Positions 1 through 5,708 of a stretch of DNA of 5,738 nucleotides are shown here, piece by piece. Below the pieces are notes generated by a model, which saw nothing but the letters and a program-made list of their open reading frames with translations, had not been told where the DNA came from and did no database searches. Origin of the DNA: Dehalococcoidia bacterium (GTDB taxonomy: Bacteria; Chloroflexota; Dehalococcoidia; GIF9; AB-539-J10); NCBI GenBank assembly GCA_023129815.1, contig JAGMBH010000150.1:1-5738 (forward strand), written 5' to 3'. The position numbers were made by a program, and so were the translations under genes. Numbering within the stretch: position 1 is the stretch's first letter; each line of letters begins with the position of its first letter.

Positions 1-1149
1 GAAAAGCTGGCGAAGCAAGCAAAGAACAAACCATTACAGAAACTTGGTGCATTACACAGATTACACAAAGGTCTTATAAATATCATGCCTTTACAAACGG
101 GAGGCATTCTCACTGATGCTGCTAAAGAGGCTTTAATAGAGTTTGGAGATGGATATTCCGTTTGTGATTTTTGCCTCGGCAACCTGTGCAACATAACAAA
201 TCCTCCTGTCCAAAACTTTGTGCACGAACTTTTACCCCAATTCTTAGGTTGTGAGGTTGCTACCATAACTCATGGGGCAAGAGAAGCTAAATTTATGGTA
301 ATGCATTCTTTGGCCAAGCCAGGTGATTCAATCATTGTTGACGGTAACAGGCATTACACTACAATTGTTGCCGCTGAAAGGGTAGGGTTGAATGTTATCG
401 AGGTACCTCACTCTGGCTATCCAGAATTCAGGATTGACGTTAACGATTATATACCACTTATGGAGAAGCATAATCCTAAATTAATTTTATTAACCTACCC
501 CGATGGCAATTATGGAAATCTTCCTGATGCCACAAAGCTGGGGAAAATTGCTCAAGAATATGGTATCCCTTATATCCTTAATGGTGCATATGCAGTGGGC
601 AGAATGCCTATAAGCATGATGGAAATCGGAGCCGATTTCATTATTGGCAGTGGTCACAAAAGTATGGCTTCTGCCGGGCCTTGCGGTGTATTGGGAATGA
701 AAAAGAAGTGGGAAGAAATTATATTGAGGAAATCCGAACTATTTGATAACAAAGAAGTTGAGCTTCTCGGTTGTACTTTGAGGGGTGTCCCACTTATTAC
801 GCTCATGGCTTCCTTTCCTTATGTAAAAGAAAGGGTTAACCATTGGGATGAGCAAGTATTAAAGGCGCAATGGTTTTCCGGTGAACTGGAGAAATTGGGA
901 TTCAAGCAATTGGGGGAAAGACCGCATAGACATGACTTACTGCACTTTGAAGCTCCGATGCTCTATGACATCTCCAAGCGTGTTCGAGAGAGGGGATATT
1001 TCCTGTACAAGGAGCTTAAGGGCAGAGGCATTTGGGGGCTGCAGCCAGGTCTGACAAAAGCTTTTAAACTCTCTACCTTTGCCGCTGATAAAGAACAGCT
1101 AGTTTTTGTCATAGATTCCTTCAAGGCTATCCTGAGCAAGTATAGTTGA
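1..1149 (+). CDS. pscS: Sep-tRNA:Cys-tRNA synthase (SepCysS), 5' end outside the window
   Basis: PLP-dependent enzyme that converts O-phosphoseryl-tRNA(Cys) to Cys-tRNA(Cys), the second step of tRNA-dependent cysteine synthesis after SepRS. Numbering from the Met at 85: PLP-binding Lys192 in GSGHKSMA; the paired cysteines Cys27 and Cys30 in YSVCDFC and Cys230 in ELLGCT, which match the three cysteines known to be essential for persulfide-based sulfur transfer; also THGAREAKF (62-70), DGNYGNL (140-146) and VGRMP (171-175). The frame is open from base 1 with no stop. The codons before 85 read GLINI, and GLINI-x-PLQ-x-GG is the conserved N-terminal block of the family, so Met85 is an internal residue. 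No ATG, GTG or TTG occurs in frame before it, and no good SD precedes it. At least 382 codons are visible against about 400 in methanogen enzymes. It ends at TGA. The neighbouring rimI is convergent, and SepRS is not in view. All key residues are intact, so it is probably functional. Confidence 0.93.
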   Translation, partial: EKLAKQAKNKPLQKLGALHRLHKGLINIMPLQTGGILTDAAKEALIEFGDGYSVCDFCLGNLCNITNPPVQNFVHELLPQFLGCEVATITHGAREAKFMVMHSLAKPGDSIIVDGNRHYTTIVAAERVGLNVIEVPHSGYPEFRIDVNDYIPLMEKHNPKLILLTYPDGNYGNLPDATKLGKIAQEYGIPYILNGAYAVGRMPISMMEIGADFIIGSGHKSMASAGPCGVLGMKKKWEEIILRKSELFDNKEVELLGCTLRGVPLITLMASFPYVKERVNHWDEQVLKAQWFSGELEKLGFKQLGERPHRHDLLHFEAPMLYDISKRVRERGYFLYKELKGRGIWGLQPGLTKAFKLSTFAADKEQLVFVIDSFKAILSKYS

Positions 1150-1228
1150 CATAAGACGGCTGCGAAGATTCAGATGTCATTAGTAGAGTCGTAAAGCAGG
1201 GGAGCAGAATTTAGTAACCTATTTCGGT

Positions 1229-1900
1229 TCAAGCTAATTGAATTGTGAAGATTTTTTCCCACCTCTGGCTATGAGCTTCTTTCAGTCGCTGGAAGTGAGC
1301 TTGGAAGGGGGCCAAAGTAATAGTATCTGTGCTCATAAACACAGCGTCTTCGCCGTTATCTGAATAATACCTTGGGCGATTGCCCGCTACTCGAAATCCA
1401 TATTTCTTATAAAGTGCCTGTGCTACCACATTAGAAGCACGCACTTCTAAGCTGATTACATTGGCATGTAATTGAGTAGCCACCTCAATAACTGAAATGA
1501 GCAGTCCTTCGCCTATTCCCTTGCGGCGATAATTATTTCTTACCGCAATAGCGATGATGTGGGCCTCATTTAGCATAGTCCAGAAGCCAGCGAAGCCAAC
1601 TATGTATTCTTTACTATAGAGGTTGTTTCGCACCGCACTCGTGCTAATAGCTAAATGGTGATGGCCCAAGAGGCGCTTGAGCCAGGACTTCTTTTGCCTA
1701 TCTTCCCGGCTTGGTTTTGGTCCAGTCCCCTTCTCAATACAAGCTACTATGTAGTGGGCTAATGAATTGTGAATCTCCTGCTTATATGAAGTGTAAGGGC
1801 GAAACAGCGACTCGCCAGGGAAAGCCTCGCGGTCAATCTCAGTTACTTGGGGAATATCCGCATCCTCCATAGGGCGAATAAGGTAAGCTATTTCTGGCAT
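1229..1900 (-). CDS. rimI: Ribosomal-protein-alanine N-acetyltransferase-like GNAT protein (RimI family), with internal insertion
   Basis: GNAT-fold acetyl-CoA-dependent acetyltransferase of 223 aa; RimI acetylates the N-terminal alanine of ribosomal protein S18 and related targets in the cytoplasm. Seen in sequence: N-terminal IRPMEDADIPQV (8-19); acetyl-CoA pyrophosphate loop RRKGIG (125-130); LEVRASN (151-157); ALYKKYGF (162-169); and RYYSDNGEDA (177-186), all RimI signatures. Glu152 and Tyr164 align with the catalytic Glu103/Tyr115 of enterobacterial RimI. Two oddities: a basic insertion at about 55-97 separates strands that are adjacent in the ~150-aa enzymes, and a ~30-residue tail follows the usual end. 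The ATG at 1900 puts the IRPM block at the usual distance from the N-terminus but has no clear SD. Divergent from pyrD and convergent with SepCysS, so it is its own transcription unit. The exact substrate is inferred. Confidence 0.88.
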   Translation of the reverse strand: MPEIAYLIRPMEDADIPQVTEIDREAFPGESLFRPYTSYKQEIHNSLAHYIVACIEKGTGPKPSREDRQKKSWLKRLLGHHHLAISTSAVRNNLYSKEYIVGFAGFWTMLNEAHIIAIAVRNNYRRKGIGEGLLISVIEVATQLHANVISLEVRASNVVAQALYKKYGFRVAGNRPRYYSDNGEDAVFMSTDTITLAPFQAHFQRLKEAHSQRWEKIFTIQLA

Positions 1901-1955
1901 TGGTTAAATTTTAACATAGCTGGTGATACAAGGCATATCGCTTCAGAGGCTACCC

Positions 1956-1964
1956 TGCTATAAT
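1956..1964 (+). promoter_or_regulatory. Extended -10 promoter for pyrD
   Basis: TGC-TATAAT is a perfect extended -10 (TGnTATAAT), with the hexamer at 1959-1964. There is no recognisable -35, which extended -10 promoters do not require. The predicted start of transcription is about 1970-1972, only 5-7 nt before GTG 1977, so the message would be nearly leaderless; this fits the absence of an SD. Inferred from sequence only. Confidence 0.6.
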
Positions 1965-1975
1965 AAAATTATAGC
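1957..1975. repeat. Perfect inverted repeat in the rimI-pyrD divergent region
   Basis: GCTATAAT (1957-1964), spacer AAA, then ATTATAGC (1968-1975): 8-bp perfect arms. The symmetry places a TATAAT hexamer on each strand, so the palindrome is formed by two face-to-face -10 boxes. It could also be an operator for a dimeric repressor; nothing in the sequence identifies one. Confidence 0.7.
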
Positions 1976-1995
1976 TGTGAGAACTAATTCGTTAA
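1968..1995 (-). promoter_or_regulatory. Possible rimI promoter, back-to-back with the pyrD promoter
   Basis: On the minus strand a perfect TATAAT lies at 1973-1968, with TTAACG (4 of 6 matches to TTGACA) at 1995-1990 and a 16-bp spacer. Transcription would start near 1961 and give rimI a leader of about 60 nt. An alternative -10 nearer the gene (TAAAAT just before the ATG) is also possible but lacks a good -35. Confidence 0.4.
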
Positions 1996-2915
1996 ATCTT
2001 CGCGTTCAGCTAGCTCCGCGTCATCCTAAAGGGTTAATGCTGGATAATCCAGTGATGACAGCTTCGGGCACTTTTGGTTATGGCACGGAATATAGCGGGC
2101 TTATTGACATACAGAAGCTAGGGGCAATTGTTTGTAAAGGCACTACTCTTATGCCAAGGAGGGGCAATCCTCAACCACGATTGGTGGAAATAGTGGGTGG
2201 CTTGCTCAACTCTGTAGGTTTGGAGAATATTGGCGTTGATGCTGTGATCAGGGATAAAGCCCCCATATGGGCAAGCTGGCGAGTTCCTGTCATTGTTAAC
2301 ATTGCCGGAGAAACAATTGCTGAATATGCTAGTGCAGTGGCCAAGTTGGAAGGCATACCCGGGGTAAGCGGCATTGAATTAAACATTAGCTGCCCTAATA
2401 TTTCAGTGGGTGGAATTGAGTTTGGAGTAAACCCAAAACTTGCTGCTGAAGTAACTTCTGCGGTTAAAGCTGTGACCAGCCTGCCCGTCATGGTCAAACT
2501 AAGCCCTAATGTGACTGATATTAAGGAAATTGCCTTAGCAGTGGAGAGTGCTGGAGCTGATGCCATATCTTTGATTAACACGGTGAAAGGGATAGCGATT
2601 GACATAAGCAAAAGAAAACCGTGCTTAGGGAATATTACTGGTGGACTTTCTGGTCCTGCTATCAAACCCATAGCACTTTATATGGTGTATGAAGTAGCTA
2701 AGGTTGTGCATATCCCATTGATAGGTTGTGGTGGTATTAGTTGTGCTGCAGATGCCTTAGAATTCATTATGTGTGGGGCTAGCGCAGTACAAGTCGGTAG
2801 CGCCAATTTAACCAACCCTCGTGCCAGCCTTGATATATTGGAAGGGATAAAGCATTTTATGAGCGATAAAGGAATCCACAATTTAGCTGATCTGATTGGT
2901 GTTGCTCAGGTTTAA
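1977..2915 (+). CDS. pyrD: Dihydroorotate dehydrogenase, class 1B catalytic subunit (PyrD/PyrDB)
   Basis: FMN-dependent oxidation of dihydroorotate to orotate in pyrimidine synthesis; a cytosolic TIM barrel. From GTG 1977 it has 312 aa, the normal size. Seen (312-aa numbering): NPVMTASGTFGYG (24-36), KGTT with an FMN-contacting Lys54, NSVGLEN (78-84), NISCPN with catalytic-base Cys139 (Cys marks class 1, Ser would mark class 2), VKLSPN with Lys174, GGLSGPAIKP (222-231), and phosphate-binding GCGGI (250-254) and VQVGSA (271-276). A longer reading from GTG 1923 adds 18 residues unlike the family, and its first bases lie upstream of the -10 box at 1959-1964; I therefore prefer GTG 1977, which would give an almost leaderless mRNA. 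Class 1B enzymes normally pair with the FAD/2Fe-2S subunit PyrK, but no pyrK is in this window. The C-terminus DLIGVAQV is family-like and complete. Confidence 0.94.
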   Translation: MRTNSLNLRVQLAPRHPKGLMLDNPVMTASGTFGYGTEYSGLIDIQKLGAIVCKGTTLMPRRGNPQPRLVEIVGGLLNSVGLENIGVDAVIRDKAPIWASWRVPVIVNIAGETIAEYASAVAKLEGIPGVSGIELNISCPNISVGGIEFGVNPKLAAEVTSAVKAVTSLPVMVKLSPNVTDIKEIALAVESAGADAISLINTVKGIAIDISKRKPCLGNITGGLSGPAIKPIALYMVYEVAKVVHIPLIGCGGISCAADALEFIMCGASAVQVGSANLTNPRASLDILEGIKHFMSDKGIHNLADLIGVAQV

Positions 2916-2919
2916 TCTC

Positions 2920-3119
2920 TGCCTCTATGACACACTTACTAGCTTCCCAACATTTATCGCAATAGCGGCAAGGAGCTATGTTAAGTTCGCTGAGGATAAT
3001 AATTTTTATTTACGCTCCCTGTCCGCTAGTGCCACACATCGCCTGCTGCACGAGGGCAGTATTGCCATGGTAGCGTGGGCTACCAACTATGCCCAGGACT
3101 TTGGTTTTTTGGTCGCCAT
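2920..3119 (-). pseudogene. Degraded iron-sulfur flavoprotein (NADPH-dependent FMN reductase-like) fragment
   Basis: Two pieces of one family line up on the minus strand. From ATG 3119 the first codons read MATKKP, then a 1-base loss near 3099-3104 shifts the frame to KVLGIVGSPRYHGNT (3102-3058), the flavodoxin-like FMN phosphate loop GSPR-x-x-GNT. The same frame runs to a TAA at 3012-3010, exactly where GAA (Glu) would be expected, and resumes with IKIIILSELNIAPC, then the cysteines at 2970-2968, 2961-2959, 2952-2950 and 2934-2932. Their spacing, C-x2-C-x2-C-x5-C, is the compact cluster motif of iron-sulfur flavoproteins, followed by the family-like CVIE. The match then ends at the pyrD stop; about two thirds of a ~190-aa protein is missing. 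It starts 19 bp after the slipin stop and was probably the last gene of that operon. The family call is strong; function is certainly lost from this copy. Confidence 0.82.
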
Positions 3120-3138
3120 GCTACGGCTAACAATTTAG

Positions 3139-3906
3139 CTATTTCTTATCAGGACTACTTCTGCCCGTAAGAGCAGGTAGTATATCCATAGGTAAGGGGA
3201 AAAGAATGGTATTGCTTCTTTCCGTAGCAATAGCGGTTAGTGTTTGCATATAGCGAAGCTGTAGGGCTGCGGGTTGCTTGGACATGACTTCAGCAGCTTG
3301 AGCTAGCTTTTCAGCTGCCTGGTATTCCCCCTCGGCATGGACGACTTTAGCTCTTCTGTCTCGCTCGGCTTCAGCCTGTGCCGCCATAGCCCGTTTCATA
3401 TTTTCGGGCAATTGTACCTCCTTAGTTTCTACCATGCTTACTTTTATCCCCCAAGGGTCTGTGCCTTCATCAACAATCGTTTGCATCTTTTCATTAAGCC
3501 GATCTCGATGAGCTAGTAACTCGTCTAATTCAGATTGCCCGACGACATTCCGTAAGGTAGTCTGGGCCAGCAAGTGGGTTGCCTTGATATAGTTATTTAC
3601 TTTAAGAATGGCTTTTGCTGCATCAAGCACGCGAAAGTAAACTACGGCATCAACTCTGACGGTAACATTGTCCACAGTCATGCATTCCTGCTCCGGAACA
3701 TCCATAGTGATTACACGAAGGTCAACCCTCCTTATACGCTCAATGAAAGGTATGAGGATAATAAGGCCGGGTCCCCTGAGGCCAACGTATCTGCCCAGTC
3801 GGAAAACAGCTCCTCTTTCATATTCTTGAACGACCTTGAGCGCATTTGACAGAAGTAGTATTACTGCTAGGGCGATAATAATGTAAAAAATCCAACCTGT
3901 TACCAT
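3139..3906 (-). CDS. Slipin / prokaryotic stomatin (SPFH-domain membrane protein)
   Basis: Membrane scaffold protein of the stomatin/SPFH family, 255 aa. Order of parts: hydrophobic membrane anchor (about 5-23); stomatin block VQEYERGAVFRLGRY (26-40) and GLRGPGL (42-48); SPFH domain to about 165 with LKVNNY (101-106), TTLRNVVGQSELDELL (116-131) and DPWGIKV (150-156); Ala/Glu-rich coiled coil (about 168-212); and a hydrophobic C-terminal segment NTILFPLPMDIL (232-243). In Pyrococcus horikoshii the partner NfeD protease cleaves stomatin within the equivalent C-terminal hydrophobic region, so this is the likely NfeD target. ATG 3906 lies 1 nt after the stop of the upstream small NfeD gene and has a strong SD, showing co-transcription. 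It ends with TAG. No key segment is missing. Confidence 0.95.
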   Translation of the reverse strand: MVTGWIFYIIIALAVILLLSNALKVVQEYERGAVFRLGRYVGLRGPGLIILIPFIERIRRVDLRVITMDVPEQECMTVDNVTVRVDAVVYFRVLDAAKAILKVNNYIKATHLLAQTTLRNVVGQSELDELLAHRDRLNEKMQTIVDEGTDPWGIKVSMVETKEVQLPENMKRAMAAQAEAERDRRAKVVHAEGEYQAAEKLAQAAEVMSKQPAALQLRYMQTLTAIATERSNTILFPLPMDILPALTGRSSPDKK

Positions 3907-3907
3907 G

Positions 3908-4318
3908 TTATTTGTCCTCCTTTTCTTTAGATTTTTTTGTTACCCACAATTTCAAGCCTGCTACTTTAGTTATGACCACCTCCTCATCAGCTTTTATTTT
4001 ACTCCCCGCGGCTATGGCTGTCCAAAGTTCGCCTTCAGCCAAAACTGTGCCTGTAGGATTGAGTTCTGTTTGCGTTACAGCTACTTTACCTATCATATCC
4101 TCTGTGCCGGTAGCGAGTTTTCGTCTTTTATCTTTAATGATAGCAAAAATGACAAAGGCAATAAAAGCAACAGCAAAAATTATGACTACAATAACAGGCC
4201 CTGTTATTCCCACAGATAGTGCTTCTGATACTTTAAATAACGCTTTAGACAACGCCTTAAATAGTGCTTCTAACTCTTCAGGTAATGATTCGACAAAGGG
4301 CGATTCCATGAATAGCAA
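3908..4318 (-). CDS. Small NfeD-like protein: one membrane segment plus OB-fold domain
   Basis: 136-aa protein with a short amphipathic N-terminus (Glu/Leu/Phe/Lys rich, about 5-36), one long hydrophobic segment (about 38-61), a basic KDKRRK stop-transfer stretch, then an NfeD C-terminal OB-fold domain (about 68-130) with GKVAVTQTELNPTGTVLAEG. It has no ClpP-like protease domain. The C-terminal 64 residues are about 72% identical (46/64, counted by hand) to those of the upstream long NfeD, and the DNA shows a matching direct repeat, so it arose by partial tandem duplication. The start is TTG 4318 (AGGAGG 5 nt upstream) or ATG 4309 (14 nt from the SD); TTG fits the spacing better, ATG is the commoner codon. 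It lies 9 nt after the NfeD stop and 1 nt before slipin. Likely an operon partner of slipin in the membrane; exact role unknown. Confidence 0.9.
   Translation of the reverse strand: MLFMESPFVESLPEELEALFKALSKALFKVSEALSVGITGPVIVVIIFAVAFIAFVIFAIIKDKRRKLATGTEDMIGKVAVTQTELNPTGTVLAEGELWTAIAAGSKIKADEEVVITKVAGLKLWVTKKSKEKEDK
3916..3921 (-). promoter_or_regulatory. Shine-Dalgarno site of slipin
   Basis: AGGAGG on the minus strand, 9 nt before ATG 3906, embedded in the last sense codons of the upstream small NfeD gene. It fixes the slipin start and suggests translational coupling. Confidence 0.85.
3923..4199. repeat. Tandem duplication, copy A (small NfeD 3' half)
   Basis: Diverged direct repeat of 4331-4607. 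It begins with an identical 18-base block (3923-3940 and 4331-4348), then keeps long matched stretches such as GCTATGGCTGTCCA and AGTTCGCCTTCAGC. The offset of the opening block is 408 bp, a multiple of three. It covers the OB-fold domain, the basic stop-transfer stretch and part of the membrane segment. The left border is sharp; the right border is approximate. Confidence 0.8.
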
Positions 4319-4323
4319 ACTAC

Positions 4324-4329
4324 CCTCCT
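4324..4329 (-). promoter_or_regulatory. Shine-Dalgarno site of the small NfeD gene
   Basis: AGGAGG overlapping the TAG stop (4330-4328) of the upstream nfeD gene. The spacing is 5 nt to TTG 4318 but 14 nt to ATG 4309, which is the main argument for the TTG start. Confidence 0.7.
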
Positions 4330-5641
4330 ATTCTTTAGATTTTTTTGTCACCCGCAATTTCAATTCTTCTACTTTGGTTATAATCACTTCCTCACGTGGT
4401 GCTATTTTACCCTCTTCAGCTATGGCTGTCCACAGTTCGCCTTCAGCTAGAACAGTGCCTGTGGGATCAAGGGGTGTTTTAGCTATAGCTATTTTCCCTA
4501 TCATGCCCTCAGCGCCAGTAGCCTTGCGTCTCTTCTGACCTCTAATAATAGCACCAATGACGAAGATGGCGAAGGCGGCAATGGCAATTGTGACACCGAC
4601 AATTAGTCCACGATTCACCTCTATTCCTGGGCTATGGCTGAATAAGATTAGCGAGCCCATAACCAGCGCGATTATGCCTCCGGCAGTCAGTAACCCAAAA
4701 CTAGTGGTGAAATACTCGGCGATAAAAAGCCCCATAGCAAGCAAGATAAGTGCTACACCTCCCCAGTAAGCATTAAGCACTCCCAAGGAGTAAAAAGCCA
4801 AGAGCAAGCTAAGGCCACCGGCTACCCCGGGGAAAATTAACCCTGGGTTGGAAATCTCAGTGATTAGCCCTATGGTAGCCAGGGTAAGCAGGATGTAGGC
4901 AATATTTGGGTCGCTGATGGCTTGCAAGAACTGCTCAATGGCATTCATTTCATTTCTAATTGTCTCGTAGCCCGTAGTGTTAATAGTAACTTCCTCGCCA
5001 TTGGCTAAAGTAACTTTCCAGCCATTGATTTGGGAAATAAGGCTTTTCAAGTTATCTGCTCTCATATCAATAAGGTTACATTCCAGGGCATCAACATCAG
5101 TAAAGGATTTACTTTCTGTCACGGCTAGTTCAGCCTCTTCCATGTTGCGACCACGCTCCTCAGCAATGGTTTTCATCCACTTAGCTGAGAACTCGACTAT
5201 CTTTTTCATTTGCTCTTCTGGTATTTCCTCTCCCCCAGCAGCTACGGGATGGGCAGCGCCAATAGTGCTGCCCGGTGTCATGGCGGCTATATGGGCGGAT
5301 AAGGTAATGAAGGTTCCTGCTGAAGCAGCCCAGGCACCTTTAGGGGAAACGTAAACTACGATAGGAACGTCAGCATTCATAATGCTCTGGACTATTTTCT
5401 CCGTCGCGGTGAGAAGCCCTCCTGGCGTATTTAATTCAATAATGCAAACAGTAGCATTCTCATCTTCAGCCTGGCTAATACCTCGATCAATGTAATCAGC
5501 CACCACTGGCACAATGGTGCCTTCCACATGAAGAATTTCAATCGTTGGACTGGAAGCGCTAATTATGCTGCCTGCCAAAGCCCCAACTATTGTGATTATA
5601 AACAAGGTAAGAAAGAAAATTCTGAGTAAAGTTCTACCCAT
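4328..5641 (-). CDS. nfeD: NfeD-type membrane-bound ClpP-class serine protease (long form)
   Basis: 437-aa membrane protease of the NfeD1a/PH1510 type. Order of parts: N-terminal signal or anchor (about 5-28); extracytoplasmic ClpP-fold protease domain (about 33-230) with ELNTPGG (69-75), KGAWAASAGT holding nucleophile Ser107, and TPGSTIGAAHP (122-132); Lys147, which aligns with the catalytic Lys of P. horikoshii 1510-N when counted back from the shared GRN (164-166); several membrane segments (about 246-367); and a C-terminal OB-fold domain (about 374-430). The Ser-Lys dyad is present, so the enzyme should be active; the known substrate type is the hydrophobic C-terminus of the partner stomatin. 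First gene of the NfeD / small NfeD / slipin operon. ATG 5641 is supported by the signal peptide, GAGG 10 nt upstream (with AAGGA closer, 3 nt) and a promoter just upstream. It ends with TAG 9 nt before the next gene. Confidence 0.95.
   Translation of the reverse strand: MGRTLLRIFFLTLFIITIVGALAGSIISASSPTIEILHVEGTIVPVVADYIDRGISQAEDENATVCIIELNTPGGLLTATEKIVQSIMNADVPIVVYVSPKGAWAASAGTFITLSAHIAAMTPGSTIGAAHPVAAGGEEIPEEQMKKIVEFSAKWMKTIAEERGRNMEEAELAVTESKSFTDVDALECNLIDMRADNLKSLISQINGWKVTLANGEEVTINTTGYETIRNEMNAIEQFLQAISDPNIAYILLTLATIGLITEISNPGLIFPGVAGGLSLLLAFYSLGVLNAYWGGVALILLAMGLFIAEYFTTSFGLLTAGGIIALVMGSLILFSHSPGIEVNRGLIVGVTIAIAAFAIFVIGAIIRGQKRRKATGAEGMIGKIAIAKTPLDPTGTVLAEGELWTAIAEEGKIAPREEVIITKVEELKLRVTKKSKE
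4331..4607. repeat. Tandem duplication, copy B (3' end of nfeD)
   Basis: Probable source copy: the 3' end of the long nfeD gene, coding its last membrane segment and OB-fold domain. It is in direct orientation relative to 3923-4199. Long NfeD proteins normally carry this domain, so this copy is ancestral in position; the free-standing copy is the derived one. Confidence 0.78.
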
Positions 5642-5661
5642 CTATCCTTAACCTCAAGTTA

Positions 5662-5690
5662 ATTATAAACTAAGCAACAAAAAGCAACAA
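5662..5690 (-). promoter_or_regulatory. Promoter of the nfeD-slipin operon
   Basis: On the minus strand TTGTTG (5690-5685), a 17-bp spacer and a perfect TATAAT (5667-5662). Transcription should begin near 5655, about 14 nt before ATG 5641, leaving a short leader that contains the AAGGA and possibly the GAGG SD candidates. Three of six bases match the -35 consensus. No further promoter is evident between the three operon genes. Confidence 0.6.
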
Positions 5691-5708
5691 ATTTTGGGGT
5701 ATTTATTT

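Noticed and set aside
1162..1179. GCGAAGATTCAGATGTCA as a second copy of the right-edge repeat
   Set aside because: It only loosely resembles the reverse complement of 5709-5738 (a shared GCGAAGA and a terminal GNCA), too weak to call without a genome-wide search.
1150..1228. Bidirectional terminator between the convergent SepCysS and rimI genes
   Set aside because: I looked for an inverted repeat followed by a T-run and found none convincing. The T-run at 1251-1257 lies inside the rimI coding end without a paired stem.
2171..2671. 166-codon minus-strand open frame inside pyrD
   Set aside because: Shadow of a strongly conserved coding region; it has no plausible family and no start signal.
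3068..3085. Perfect 7-bp hairpin TGGTAGC-GTGG-GCTACCA as a terminator
   Set aside because: No T-run follows on either strand at the right distance, and the bases are explained by the GSPRYH codons of the flavoprotein remnant.
2896..3138. 80-codon plus-strand open frame after pyrD
   Set aside because: It overlaps the pyrD end and is antisense to the flavoprotein remnant, whose minus-strand motifs explain the sequence far better. It has no SD and no family resemblance.
3912..4538. 208-codon open frame on the plus strand across the nfeD duplication
   Set aside because: It is antisense to two well-supported NfeD genes; its length results from both repeat copies sharing a frame (408-bp offset). 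It has a low-complexity Ser/Ala/Thr composition and no recognisable domain.
4977..5354. 125-codon plus-strand open frame opposite the NfeD protease domain
   Set aside because: Antisense shadow of the conserved protease region carrying the Ser-Lys dyad; no independent evidence of coding.
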